The position numbers and the translations under genes were made by a program. The notes beneath the pieces were generated by a model. The model saw only the letters and a program-made list of their open reading frames with translations. It was not told the DNA's origin and searched no databases. From Pseudomonadota bacterium (GTDB lineage: Bacteria; Pseudomonadota; Alphaproteobacteria; Acetobacterales; Acetobacteraceae), in the NCBI GenBank assembly GCA_021808985.1, contig JAKBAQ010000199.1, forward strand, positions 1 through 5,196: 5,196 nucleotides of DNA, in the 5' to 3' direction. This document shows, piece by piece, positions 1 to 5,196 of this stretch. The number at the start of each line of letters is the position of its first letter. Positions within the stretch are counted from its first letter, which is position 1.

Positions 1-191
1 TCATAGAAATCGGCACGCCCGTGCGCCCCATCCTCCCGCTGGACATCGCCGACGCTGAACTCACCATGCGCGCCGCCATCGCCGAGGAGCAGCGCCGCCT
101 CAGCGCGGGCCTGGGCAAATTGCGGCATGTGGAGTCAATCTACCAGGCCAAGGGCGCGGTCCTGGAAACCCTGCTGGACGGCGCGTCATGA
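1..191 (+). CDS. C-terminal end of an unidentified protein (5' part outside window)
   Basis: The reading frame with codons beginning at base 3 is open from the left edge and ends at the TGA at 189-191, giving 62 visible residues. The tail is charged and likely helical, with a stretch like AAIAEEQRRLSAGL followed by a short Leu-rich end. The stop overlaps the start of the next gene in an ATGA (188-191), which is typical of translational coupling and supports this frame as coding. Codon third positions are mostly C or G, as in the genes downstream. I do not recognise the family from this fragment. From the neighbours it is probably another protein of the same aromatic catabolic operon, but that is inference. 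An internal ATG at 66 could in principle begin a very small ORF, but the frame is open well before it. Confidence 0.6.
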   Translation, partial: IEIGTPVRPILPLDIADAELTMRAAIAEEQRRLSAGLGKLRHVESIYQAKGAVLETLLDGAS

Positions 192-442
192 GCGTCACCA
201 TCTTCGTGCCAGACCTCGCCGAATTCACCCCCCTGGTCCAGGCCGCGCGCAACATGGCCGATGTCACCATCCTCCCTCCGCGTCAGGGCTACTGGCGCCT
301 CCAGGCCGCCAGCCGCCTCGCCCTGCAACGCAAGGCCCTGGGCCTGCGCGTGGCGCTGTGGAACGCCGCCCTCTCCGGCGGCATCCGCGGCCGGCTGGTC
401 GAATACACAAATGACAGCATCATCCTAGAGAACGAACCCTGA
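188..442 (+). CDS. small 84-residue protein of unknown function in the oxygenase operon
   Basis: An 84-residue soluble protein with no signal peptide, membrane segment, Cys pair or His cluster. The N-terminus (SVTIFVPDL) looks like a beta-strand. A Gly-Tyr-Trp-Arg turn follows at about residues 34-37, then an Arg/Lys/Leu-rich helix, an 'ALWNAALSGGIRGRL' segment at about 56-70 and an acidic tail. The start ATG overlaps the preceding stop by 4 bases, and its own stop (440-442) leaves only one base before the FAD monooxygenase ATG. This tight packing and the native codon use argue that it is real and made together with its neighbours. I do not recognise the family. The lack of Cys and His ligands rules out a ferredoxin or Rieske ferredoxin. 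An accessory or stabilising subunit, or a substrate or product binding protein, would fit its place, but this is speculation. Confidence 0.8.
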   Translation: MSVTIFVPDLAEFTPLVQAARNMADVTILPPRQGYWRLQAASRLALQRKALGLRVALWNAALSGGIRGRLVEYTNDSIILENEP

Positions 443-443
443 C

Positions 444-1625
444 ATGAAAAAAATAGCCGTCATCGGCGGCGGTCCCTCCGGCCTGTTCTTCGCCCTCCTG
501 GCCCGCCGCCGCTTCCCCGGCGCCGCCATCGAGGTGTTCGAGCAAAACCCCCAAGCCGCCACCTTCGGCTTCGGCATCGTCCTGGCCGAGGGCGGCCTCG
601 GCCGCTTCCGCGACGCCGACGCCGAAACCGCCGACGCCATCATGGCCGCCTCCCACATCACGCGGGACCGTATCTTCTCCCATAACGGCGATTCCATCCT
701 CATCGAGGGCGGCGCCTTCGGCGGCGCCATCGCCCGCATCAAGCTCCTCAACACCTTGCAGGCGCTTTGCCGGGCGCGCGGCATCCCGGTGCATTATGAA
801 TACCGGATCGAAAACCCCGACCAGCTGGATGCCAGCCTCATCGTCGGGGCCGACGGCGTCAATTCCGTGGTCCGCCGCGCTTATGAGGGCCAGTTCGCCA
901 GCTCCACCTGGTATCTCACCAACCGCATGGCCTGGTACGGCACCACCCGCCACTTCCCCAGCCCCATCCTGTCCTTCAAGACCACGCCGCACGGCCATTT
1001 CTGGGCCGCCGCCTACCCGCATTCGCCATCCATGAGCACCTTCGTCGCCGAATGCGACGCCGACGCCTGGACCCGCTCCGGCCTCAACCGCATGAGCGCC
1101 GAGCAGCGCCTGGCCTTTTCCCAGGATATCTTCGCCGCCGAGCTGTCCGGCCACCCCCTGCTCAGCAACCGGTCAGACTGGATCAGCCTCCCCGTCATCC
1201 GCTGCAAGCACTGGTCGGTCGGCCACCGTGTCCTCATCGGCGACGCCCTGCACAGCCCGCACCCCTCCATCGGCTCCGGCACCCGCATCGCCATGGAAGA
1301 CGCCATCGCCCTCATTGACGCCCTGGCCGCCACGCCTGAGAACCAGCCCCAAGCCCTGGCCGAATACCAGCGCCGCCACGCGCCCGAAACCGCGAAGCTC
1401 GTCGACGCCATGGAAAAAAGCTACGAATGGTACGAGCAGGTCGGCGAGAAGATGGACAGCATGGACACCATCACCCTGGCGTTTGACTTCATGACCCGCA
1501 CCGGCCGCCTGAGCCCGCAGCGCCTGCACCGCGAATACCCCAAATTCATGGACAAATACGCAACCCAATGGAACGCCTGGCAAAAATCACGCGCCCAGCC
1601 GCAATCGGCCCTGGCCGGCGCGTGA
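444..1625 (+). CDS. class A FAD-dependent monooxygenase, salicylyl-CoA/anthraniloyl-CoA hydroxylase type
   Basis: A 393-residue flavoprotein hydroxylase of the p-hydroxybenzoate hydroxylase fold. The N-terminal Rossmann motif GxGxxG is at residues 8-13 with the ribose-binding Glu33 ending the second strand. The DG motif (GADG) is at 135-138, and the GD motif with the pyrophosphate/flavin loop is at 266-281. That loop reads GDALHSPHPSIGSGT followed by AMEDAIAL, closely resembling the GDAAHTAHFSIGSGT-like loop known from salicylyl-CoA 5-hydroxylase and the monooxygenase half of 2-aminobenzoyl-CoA monooxygenase/reductase. The internal FGFGIVLAEGGLGRF segment (residues 41-55) also fits that group. 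The length matches the stand-alone hydroxylase. The old-yellow-enzyme half of the fused anthraniloyl-CoA enzyme is absent, since the protein stops at 1625. The expected reaction is NAD(P)H- and O2-dependent hydroxylation of an aromatic ring, perhaps as a CoA thioester, in the cytoplasm. The substrate cannot be read from the sequence. The start at 444 is one base after the previous stop, with only a weak purine stretch (GAGAACGA) ahead, which suggests coupling. Confidence 0.9.
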   Translation: MKKIAVIGGGPSGLFFALLARRRFPGAAIEVFEQNPQAATFGFGIVLAEGGLGRFRDADAETADAIMAASHITRDRIFSHNGDSILIEGGAFGGAIARIKLLNTLQALCRARGIPVHYEYRIENPDQLDASLIVGADGVNSVVRRAYEGQFASSTWYLTNRMAWYGTTRHFPSPILSFKTTPHGHFWAAAYPHSPSMSTFVAECDADAWTRSGLNRMSAEQRLAFSQDIFAAELSGHPLLSNRSDWISLPVIRCKHWSVGHRVLIGDALHSPHPSIGSGTRIAMEDAIALIDALAATPENQPQALAEYQRRHAPETAKLVDAMEKSYEWYEQVGEKMDSMDTITLAFDFMTRTGRLSPQRLHREYPKFMDKYATQWNAWQKSRAQPQSALAGA

Positions 1626-1632
1626 AACCACA

Positions 1633-1640
1633 TCTGAAAG
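1633..1640 (+). promoter_or_regulatory. ribosome binding site of the Rieske alpha gene
   Basis: The 25-base spacer between the monooxygenase stop and the next ATG contains TCTGAAAGAG. Its purine core GAAAGAG ends about 8 bases before the ATG at 1651 and supports that start. The octamer TCTGAAAG recurs before the beta-subunit gene. Confidence 0.5.
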
Positions 1641-1650
1641 AGCTGGTGTC

Positions 1651-2961
1651 ATGAGCAATATCGCCCCCCATCAATCCCGCTTCCTCCAGTACGACCCGCA
1701 AAACCACATCTTCCGCGTCCACCGCGACGCCTACGCCTCACCCGCCGTCTTCGCCGAGGAAAAGCAAAAAATCCTCTATAAATCATGGATCATCCTCGGC
1801 CACGAAACCGAGATCGCCAACCCCGGCGATTTCGTCACCCGCCGCGTCATTGACCGTGAATTGATCTTCAACCGCGACAGCGCCGGCAACGTGAACGTCT
1901 TCTTCAACAGCTGCATGCATCGCGGCCCCGCCGTGTGCAAGCAGAAGGAGGGCAAGGCCAACATCTTCGTCTGCCCCTATCACGGCTGGGTCTACAAAAA
2001 TGACGGCTACCTCGCCTCAACCGGCTCCACCAAGGCCGATGCCGGCTACCCCGCCGCCTATCTGGCCCGCGGCGAGGGCGCGGTGCGCCTGCAGCGCGTC
2101 CAAAACGTCGCCCAGCGCGCCGGCTTCTATTTCGTGAATTTTGACGATGCCGCCATCCCCCTCGATGATTACCTGCAAGGTGCCGGCGCACGGCTTGACC
2201 GCATGGCCCTGCAAACCACCGCCGGCTTTGAGATGATCGCCGGCGTGCATGAATATGACATCAACGCCAACTACAAGCTGCTCTGCGAGAACAGCTATGA
2301 CGGCTACCACCTGATGCAGACGCACGCCACCTACCTTGATTACGTCAAGGAAATTCTCAAGGGCTCGAACCTGGACCCCAAACTGGGCGGCATCGTCATG
2401 ACCCTTGGCAACGGCCATGGCGCGTTTGAAATTCCGGTCCTCTCCGGCCGGCCGGTGGCGCAATGGCTGCCCCATTGGGGCGAGGAAGCCCGCCTGCTCC
2501 TGGAGGAAAAACGCAACGAGGTCATCGCCCGCCTGGGCGCCGAGCTTGGCGCCAATGTCTGCGACATGAACAGCAACATGGTCATCTTCCCCAACTCCGT
2601 CATCAACGACCAGCAAACCATCCTCGCCCGCACCATCATCCCCCTCGCGCACAACCGCATGCGCGTGCGCGCATGGACCGTCGCCCCCCGCGACGAACAC
2701 CCCAAGCTGCGCGCCATCCGCATGGAAAACATTCTCTCCTTCCTCGGGCCGGGCGGCTTCGCGACGCCCGATGACGTTTCGATGCTGGAATGGGCCCAAA
2801 CCGGCTATGAAACCACGAACGTCATGTGGAACGATTTCTCCAAGGGCATGACCCCGCACGAAACCCCGCTGAACGCCACCGCCATATACGACGATGAAAT
2901 GCAAATGCGCGCCTATTGGCTGCAGTGGGATAAACTGATGTCCGCGCGCCCCCCATCCTGA
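1651..2961 (+). CDS. aromatic ring-hydroxylating dioxygenase, Rieske alpha subunit
   Basis: A 436-residue catalytic large subunit of a Rieske non-heme iron oxygenase, a normal length for the family. The [2Fe-2S] Rieske site is complete: Cys88-x-His90 and Cys108-x-x-His111 (CMH and CPYHGW), 17 residues apart. The mononuclear iron site is also complete: the bridging Asp217, then His220 and His225 in ENSYDGYHLMQTH. This spacing equals Asp205/His208/His213 of naphthalene dioxygenase. The third ligand is probably one of the Asp pair at 374-375 (PDDVSMLEW). The opening FRVHRDAY and the GDFVTRRV segment resemble the benzoate/p-cumate/salicylate-hydroxylase type of alpha subunits that act on aromatic acids. 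I cannot name the substrate. It would form a hetero-oligomer with the beta subunit encoded next, and needs electrons from a reductase, with or without a ferredoxin, that is not encoded in the window. Confidence 0.95.
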   Translation: MSNIAPHQSRFLQYDPQNHIFRVHRDAYASPAVFAEEKQKILYKSWIILGHETEIANPGDFVTRRVIDRELIFNRDSAGNVNVFFNSCMHRGPAVCKQKEGKANIFVCPYHGWVYKNDGYLASTGSTKADAGYPAAYLARGEGAVRLQRVQNVAQRAGFYFVNFDDAAIPLDDYLQGAGARLDRMALQTTAGFEMIAGVHEYDINANYKLLCENSYDGYHLMQTHATYLDYVKEILKGSNLDPKLGGIVMTLGNGHGAFEIPVLSGRPVAQWLPHWGEEARLLLEEKRNEVIARLGAELGANVCDMNSNMVIFPNSVINDQQTILARTIIPLAHNRMRVRAWTVAPRDEHPKLRAIRMENILSFLGPGGFATPDDVSMLEWAQTGYETTNVMWNDFSKGMTPHETPLNATAIYDDEMQMRAYWLQWDKLMSARPPS

Positions 2962-2969
2962 ACGAGCCG

Positions 2970-2977
2970 TCTGAAAG
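2970..2977 (+). promoter_or_regulatory. ribosome binding site of the Rieske beta gene
   Basis: In the 29-base spacer after the alpha-subunit stop, TCTGAAAGG provides an AAAGG core roughly 12 bases before the ATG at 2991, a slightly long spacing. The same TCTGAAAG octamer stands before the alpha gene. This supports the ATG at 2991 as the start. Confidence 0.45.
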
Positions 2978-2990
2978 GCCGAGACACGCC

Positions 2991-3497
2991 ATGAGCGAAG
3001 CATCCCTGAGGCACGAAATCGAGCAGCTCCTCCATCTGGAGGCCGATTACGCCGATGACTGGCAATTGCCCGAATGGCTCGGCCTCTGGGCCGAGGGTGA
3101 AATCCTCTACGAAATCGGCCCGCTCGACACCCCCAGGGGCGATCGCCTCTCGCACGACCAGGCGCTCTACCTGCTCAGCGACGACCGCTTCCGCCTGGAG
3201 CAGCGCATCATCCGCATGGGCAAGCCCACCGCCCACGCCGAGTCCCCCGTCCGCTCGCGGACACGTCACCTCTACACCCACCTGCGCAACATCGCGGCCG
3301 AGGGCGGCATCATCACCTGCAAGGTCAACATGCTGGTCACCCGCACCCGGCGCGATACCGAAGGCGTCGCCATCCTCCCCGGCTACGTCCTCTTCACCCT
3401 GGCGCGGCAGAACGGCGCGCTGAAAATTCAGCGCAAACGCATATTCCTGGACCTCTGGGTGCTCTCCAACCCCGGCACCATGGCGATCATCCTGTAA
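2991..3497 (+). CDS. aromatic ring-hydroxylating dioxygenase, beta (small) subunit
   Basis: A 168-residue protein of the ring-hydroxylating dioxygenase beta family, which has a SnoaL/NTF2-like cone fold and binds no metal. Typical family signs are visible: an acidic N-terminal helix (HEIEQLLHLEADYADDW), the Leu-Trp-Ala strand around residues 32-40 and a central Asp-Asp-Arg turn at 64-66. The R-x-R-H-L-Y-T-H-L segment at 90-98 comes before a strand with 'KVNMLVTRTR' at 111-120. The C-terminus reads 'QRKRIFLDLWVLSNPGTMAIIL', close to the conserved end of such subunits. The order alpha then beta on one strand is standard. The small subunit usually stabilises the alpha3beta3 hexamer and can influence substrate range. 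It is the last gene of the operon, and its TAA stop lies 51 bases from the end of the convergent tonB gene. Confidence 0.92.
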   Translation: MSEASLRHEIEQLLHLEADYADDWQLPEWLGLWAEGEILYEIGPLDTPRGDRLSHDQALYLLSDDRFRLEQRIIRMGKPTAHAESPVRSRTRHLYTHLRNIAAEGGIITCKVNMLVTRTRRDTEGVAILPGYVLFTLARQNGALKIQRKRIFLDLWVLSNPGTMAIIL

Positions 3498-3523
3498 CCC
3501 GCCACGCCCCCCGCACGGGAGCA

Positions 3524-3540
3524 TGACGCGTCCCGCGTCA
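3524..3540. terminator. short perfect hairpin between convergent genes, possible bidirectional terminator
   Basis: TGACGCG (3524-3530) and CGCGTCA (3534-3540) form a perfect 7-bp stem around a TCC loop. It lies 26 bases after the Rieske beta stop and 8 bases after the tonB stop on the opposite strand. The place suits a shared terminator. No T-tract follows on either strand, so this would be a weak intrinsic terminator or a 3'-end stabilising hairpin. Confidence 0.35.
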
Positions 3541-3548
3541 CCCCCGCT

Positions 3549-4265
3549 CTAATCCCCATCCATGCTCACCGGCGCCGCCATCACGAAATCCACCGTGACG
3601 GTGATCTGATACGTCCGCCCGATAAAGCCGGATGGCGGGGCAGGGTACTGCGCAATCCGCGCATCCCGCAGCGCCGCCGAGTCCAGCAGCGGAAACCCGC
3701 TCGAGCGCGTCAGCGCGATATTCGAGACCAGCCCGTTCAAATAGGTGAAGGTGAGCTGCGGCGAGCCCATCTCATGCGCCATCTGCGCCGCCTGCGGATA
3801 CACCTCATCCGCATGCTCCTGCAGCGCGGCCTTTATCGCGGCGCTGAACCGTTCCACGGCGTTCACGCTCGGCGCCGGCGGCGCCACCGGCTGCGGCGGC
3901 GGCACGGGGCGCGGCGGCACCACCGGGCGCGGCGGCGGCGGCTTGGGCACGGGCAGATGCTGCACGAAATGATGCACCGCCGGGCGCGGCGGCGGTGGCG
4001 GTGGCGGCTTGCGCAACGGCTGCGGCACGGGCTTGGGCGGCACCGGCACGGGCGGCGGCGGCGCGGGTTTGGGCTTGGGCGGCTGCGGCGCCACCACGGA
4101 GAGCTTCACCACCGAAGGCAGCCGCAACGGGTCCTTATGGGCCATCAGCGGCAGCAGCAGGCCCAGCGCGGCCAGCTCCAGCAGCAGCCCCACGCCCAGG
4201 GCGGTGGCGAAGCTCCGGTTGTCCGCGTTGTGGTCCATCCAGGGGGAGTTCATCGTCTCAGACAT
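3549..4265 (-). CDS. tonB: TonB energy transducer
   Basis: A 238-residue TonB-family protein, counted from the ATG at 4265. A short cytoplasmic N-terminus is followed by one hydrophobic anchor (about residues 18-42, rich in Leu/Ala/Gly). A long periplasmic Pro-rich linker (about 60-132) alternates Pro with Lys or Arg. The C-terminal domain (about 135-227) shows the family pattern: YPQAA near its start, two beta-strands, LTRSSGFPLLD with the usual SSG and Leu-Asp, a helix, a Pro-containing turn, and a last strand ending in VDF. It transmits proton-motive force from ExbB/ExbD to outer-membrane receptors, and no exbBD is present here. The start is uncertain. The frame also allows a TTG at 4274 (3 more residues) and an ATG at 4253, and none has a convincing ribosome site. 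It lies 106 bases downstream of a receptor gene on the same strand, so it may be the transducer dedicated to that receptor. Confidence 0.92.
   Translation of the reverse strand: MSETMNSPWMDHNADNRSFATALGVGLLLELAALGLLLPLMAHKDPLRLPSVVKLSVVAPQPPKPKPAPPPPVPVPPKPVPQPLRKPPPPPPPRPAVHHFVQHLPVPKPPPPRPVVPPRPVPPPQPVAPPAPSVNAVERFSAAIKAALQEHADEVYPQAAQMAHEMGSPQLTFTYLNGLVSNIALTRSSGFPLLDSAALRDARIAQYPAPPSGFIGRTYQITVTVDFVMAAPVSMDGD
3870..4088 (-). repeat. low-complexity Pro-rich coding repeat of tonB
   Basis: This part of tonB is made of irregular CCG/CCC/GCC-rich codons encoding Pro-Pro-Lys-Pro and poly-Pro units, including a run of eight prolines with short Val, Arg and Lys interruptions. On the + strand it appears as GGCGGC-rich sequence. 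It forms the rigid periplasm-spanning linker. The length of such tracts tends to vary between strains through slippage. Confidence 0.8.
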
Positions 4266-4306
4266 TCGTACCAAATCTATTGTTCATCAGCGGGGCTTCT
4301 AACGCA

Positions 4307-4334
4307 TCAAGGCCCGGCATGCGCCGGGCCTTGA
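4307..4334 (-). terminator. strong perfect hairpin between receptor and tonB genes
   Basis: TCAAGGCCCGGC (4307-4318) and GCCGGGCCTTGA (4323-4334) are perfect inverted repeats, a 12-bp mostly G/C stem with a 4-base loop. It lies 37 bases past the receptor stop on the - strand and about 40 bases before the tonB start. It is the expected place for a terminator or attenuating hairpin after the receptor gene. On the - strand the stem is followed by TGATGCGTTAG, not a real T-run, so termination may be partial and some tonB transcript could be read through. Confidence 0.55.
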
Positions 4335-4371
4335 CTTAATTAACAGAACTTTCTCTGAACTGTCATAAAAC

Positions 4372-5196
4372 TCAGAAGTTGATCGGCACCGAGAGCGAAA
4401 CGAACGCCGAGGTCCCACCCAGCACATAGTACCAGATCTGCCCGGCCGCGTCGGTGCCGTTGTCGAAGATCGCCTGCTTCTGGTTGGTGATGTTGTCCAC
4501 ATTCACCTTCAGCCGCACCTGGCTCAGGTTCGGGTTCAAATGGTTGAACGTATAACCCGCCGCGACATTGACGACATTGTACGGATCATACCACCCGCCA
4601 GGAGACTTGCCGCCCGCCGGGCTGTTCGCATAAGCCCCGATCCCGCCATAGGTGCCGCTATACTCACCGCCGGTCCACTGGTCGATCACCGAGCCATAGA
4701 TGCCGTTCTTGTCGTAAATCACGCCAAAGTTGGAGGTGAATTGCGGCGCCTGCGTAATCGCCAGGTTGGTCGAGGTCTTGTACGCCTGGTTGTAGCCCGC
4801 GTTCACGAACAGGCTGAGGCCGTTATCGAAGCTGTAGGTCGTATCACCCTCGATCCCGCGATAGATCACGCCGCCCTGGTTATAGAAGATCTTGTTGTTA
4901 CCAGAACCGGTGTGGTTGATGTAGTTCTCGAAGTGGATATGGTAGATATCCCCGCCCATCGCCAGATGCTGGCCCTGATACGCGAAGCCGGTCTGGAAGT
5001 TGATGGTGTTCTCGGGCTTCACGCTGTTGAGCGTGATCTGGTTGGTATAAAACGTGTTCAGGTTCGGCGCCAGGAACCCTTCAGCCGCCTGCCCATACAC
5101 CGAGAGGTTCGGGTTGATGCTGTAGCGCGCCTCGAAGGAGGGGAGCAGCTTGCCGTAATTATGCTCATAGCCCTGAGGTGACTGCGTGGTCTGGTT
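4372..5196 (-). CDS. TonB-dependent outer-membrane receptor, C-terminal beta-barrel part (5' end outside window)
   Basis: The frame is open from the right edge to the TGA at 4372-4374 and gives 274 residues. It is the last part of a 22-strand TonB-dependent receptor barrel. Alternating amphipathic beta-strands are separated by Gly/Asn/Asp-rich loops. The segment LLPSFEARYSINPNLSVYGQ runs into AEGFLAPNLNTF, followed by a KPENTINFQTGF strand typical of receptors for siderophores or other ligands. Near the end come VRLKVNVDNITNQ and a closing SVPINF, whose terminal Phe is the usual signal for the BAM assembly machine. A GTG inside the frame at 5100 is not the start, because coding sequence continues through 5196. 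The plug domain, TonB box and signal peptide lie outside the window, so the ligand cannot be inferred. The stop stands just before the hairpin, and tonB follows on the same strand. Confidence 0.92.
   Translation of the reverse strand, partial: NQTTQSPQGYEHNYGKLLPSFEARYSINPNLSVYGQAAEGFLAPNLNTFYTNQITLNSVKPENTINFQTGFAYQGQHLAMGGDIYHIHFENYINHTGSGNNKIFYNQGGVIYRGIEGDTTYSFDNGLSLFVNAGYNQAYKTSTNLAITQAPQFTSNFGVIYDKNGIYGSVIDQWTGGEYSGTYGGIGAYANSPAGGKSPGGWYDPYNVVNVAAGYTFNHLNPNLSQVRLKVNVDNITNQKQAIFDNGTDAAGQIWYYVLGGTSAFVSLSVPINF

Noticed and set aside
420..1154. 244-residue open frame on the - strand
   Set aside because: It is antisense to the FAD monooxygenase, whose motifs are complete. The translation is Gly/Ala/Glu-rich low complexity, as expected from GC-rich shadow frames.
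2017..3003. 328-residue open frame on the - strand
   Set aside because: It lies opposite the Rieske alpha gene, which has all metal ligands. The length comes from high GC at third positions, and no domain is visible in the antisense product.
2913..3524. 203-residue open frame on the - strand
   Set aside because: Shadow of the Rieske beta gene with no recognisable motif. It also overlaps the alpha-subunit end and the intergenic hairpin.
3884..4085. GGC-rich tandem-like sequence, considered as a repeat array or CRISPR
   Set aside because: There are no regular repeat-spacer units. It is explained by Pro codons of the TonB linker.
3774..4334. 186-residue Arg/His-rich open frame on the + strand
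   Set aside because: Produced by reading the Pro-rich tonB repeat from the other strand. The composition is an artefact of GGC/CGG repeats.
4336..4343. TTAATTAA palindrome considered as an operator or promoter element
   Set aside because: Eight bases of A/T palindrome alone between genes, with no matching -35/-10 pair that I could support.
4540..5181. 213-residue open frame on the + strand
   Set aside because: Antisense to the TonB-dependent receptor, which has clear beta-barrel strands and a terminal Phe. The Val/Arg/Asp-rich product shows no known fold.

Overview
This is a GC-rich stretch from a Gram-negative bacterium, almost certainly a proteobacterium. A proline-rich TonB and an outer-membrane TonB-dependent receptor show a double membrane. 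The strong preference for C/G at third codon positions and the style of the TonB and receptor proteins fit an alphaproteobacterium, perhaps Acetobacteraceae. That placement is an impression, not a demonstrated assignment.

Bases 1 to 3497 (+ strand) are the 3' part of a catabolic operon. In order it holds the end of an unidentified protein, an unrecognised 84-residue protein, a class A FAD monooxygenase of the salicylyl-CoA/anthraniloyl-CoA hydroxylase type, and the alpha and beta subunits of a Rieske non-heme iron ring-hydroxylating oxygenase. The first three genes are packed with a 4-base overlap and a 1-base gap. The Rieske genes follow after short leaders, each carrying a purine-rich ribosome site. 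The operon promoter lies to the left of the window. No ferredoxin or ferredoxin reductase is visible, so the electron supply for the Rieske component must be encoded elsewhere.

Bases 3498 to 3548 separate two convergent transcription units and contain a small perfect hairpin. Bases 3549 to 5196 (- strand) hold a TonB energy transducer and, upstream of it in its own direction, the C-terminal beta-barrel of a TonB-dependent receptor that runs off the right edge. A strong 12-bp perfect hairpin lies between receptor and tonB.

My reading is that the + strand operon oxidises an aromatic acid or its CoA thioester by two different oxygenases. The - strand pair takes up a ligand (iron chelate, cofactor or organic substrate) across the outer membrane. 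A functional link between the two units is possible but not shown by the sequence. The most unusual points are the combination of a CoA-ester-type flavin hydroxylase with a Rieske dioxygenase in one operon, and the small coupled protein of unknown function in front of them.
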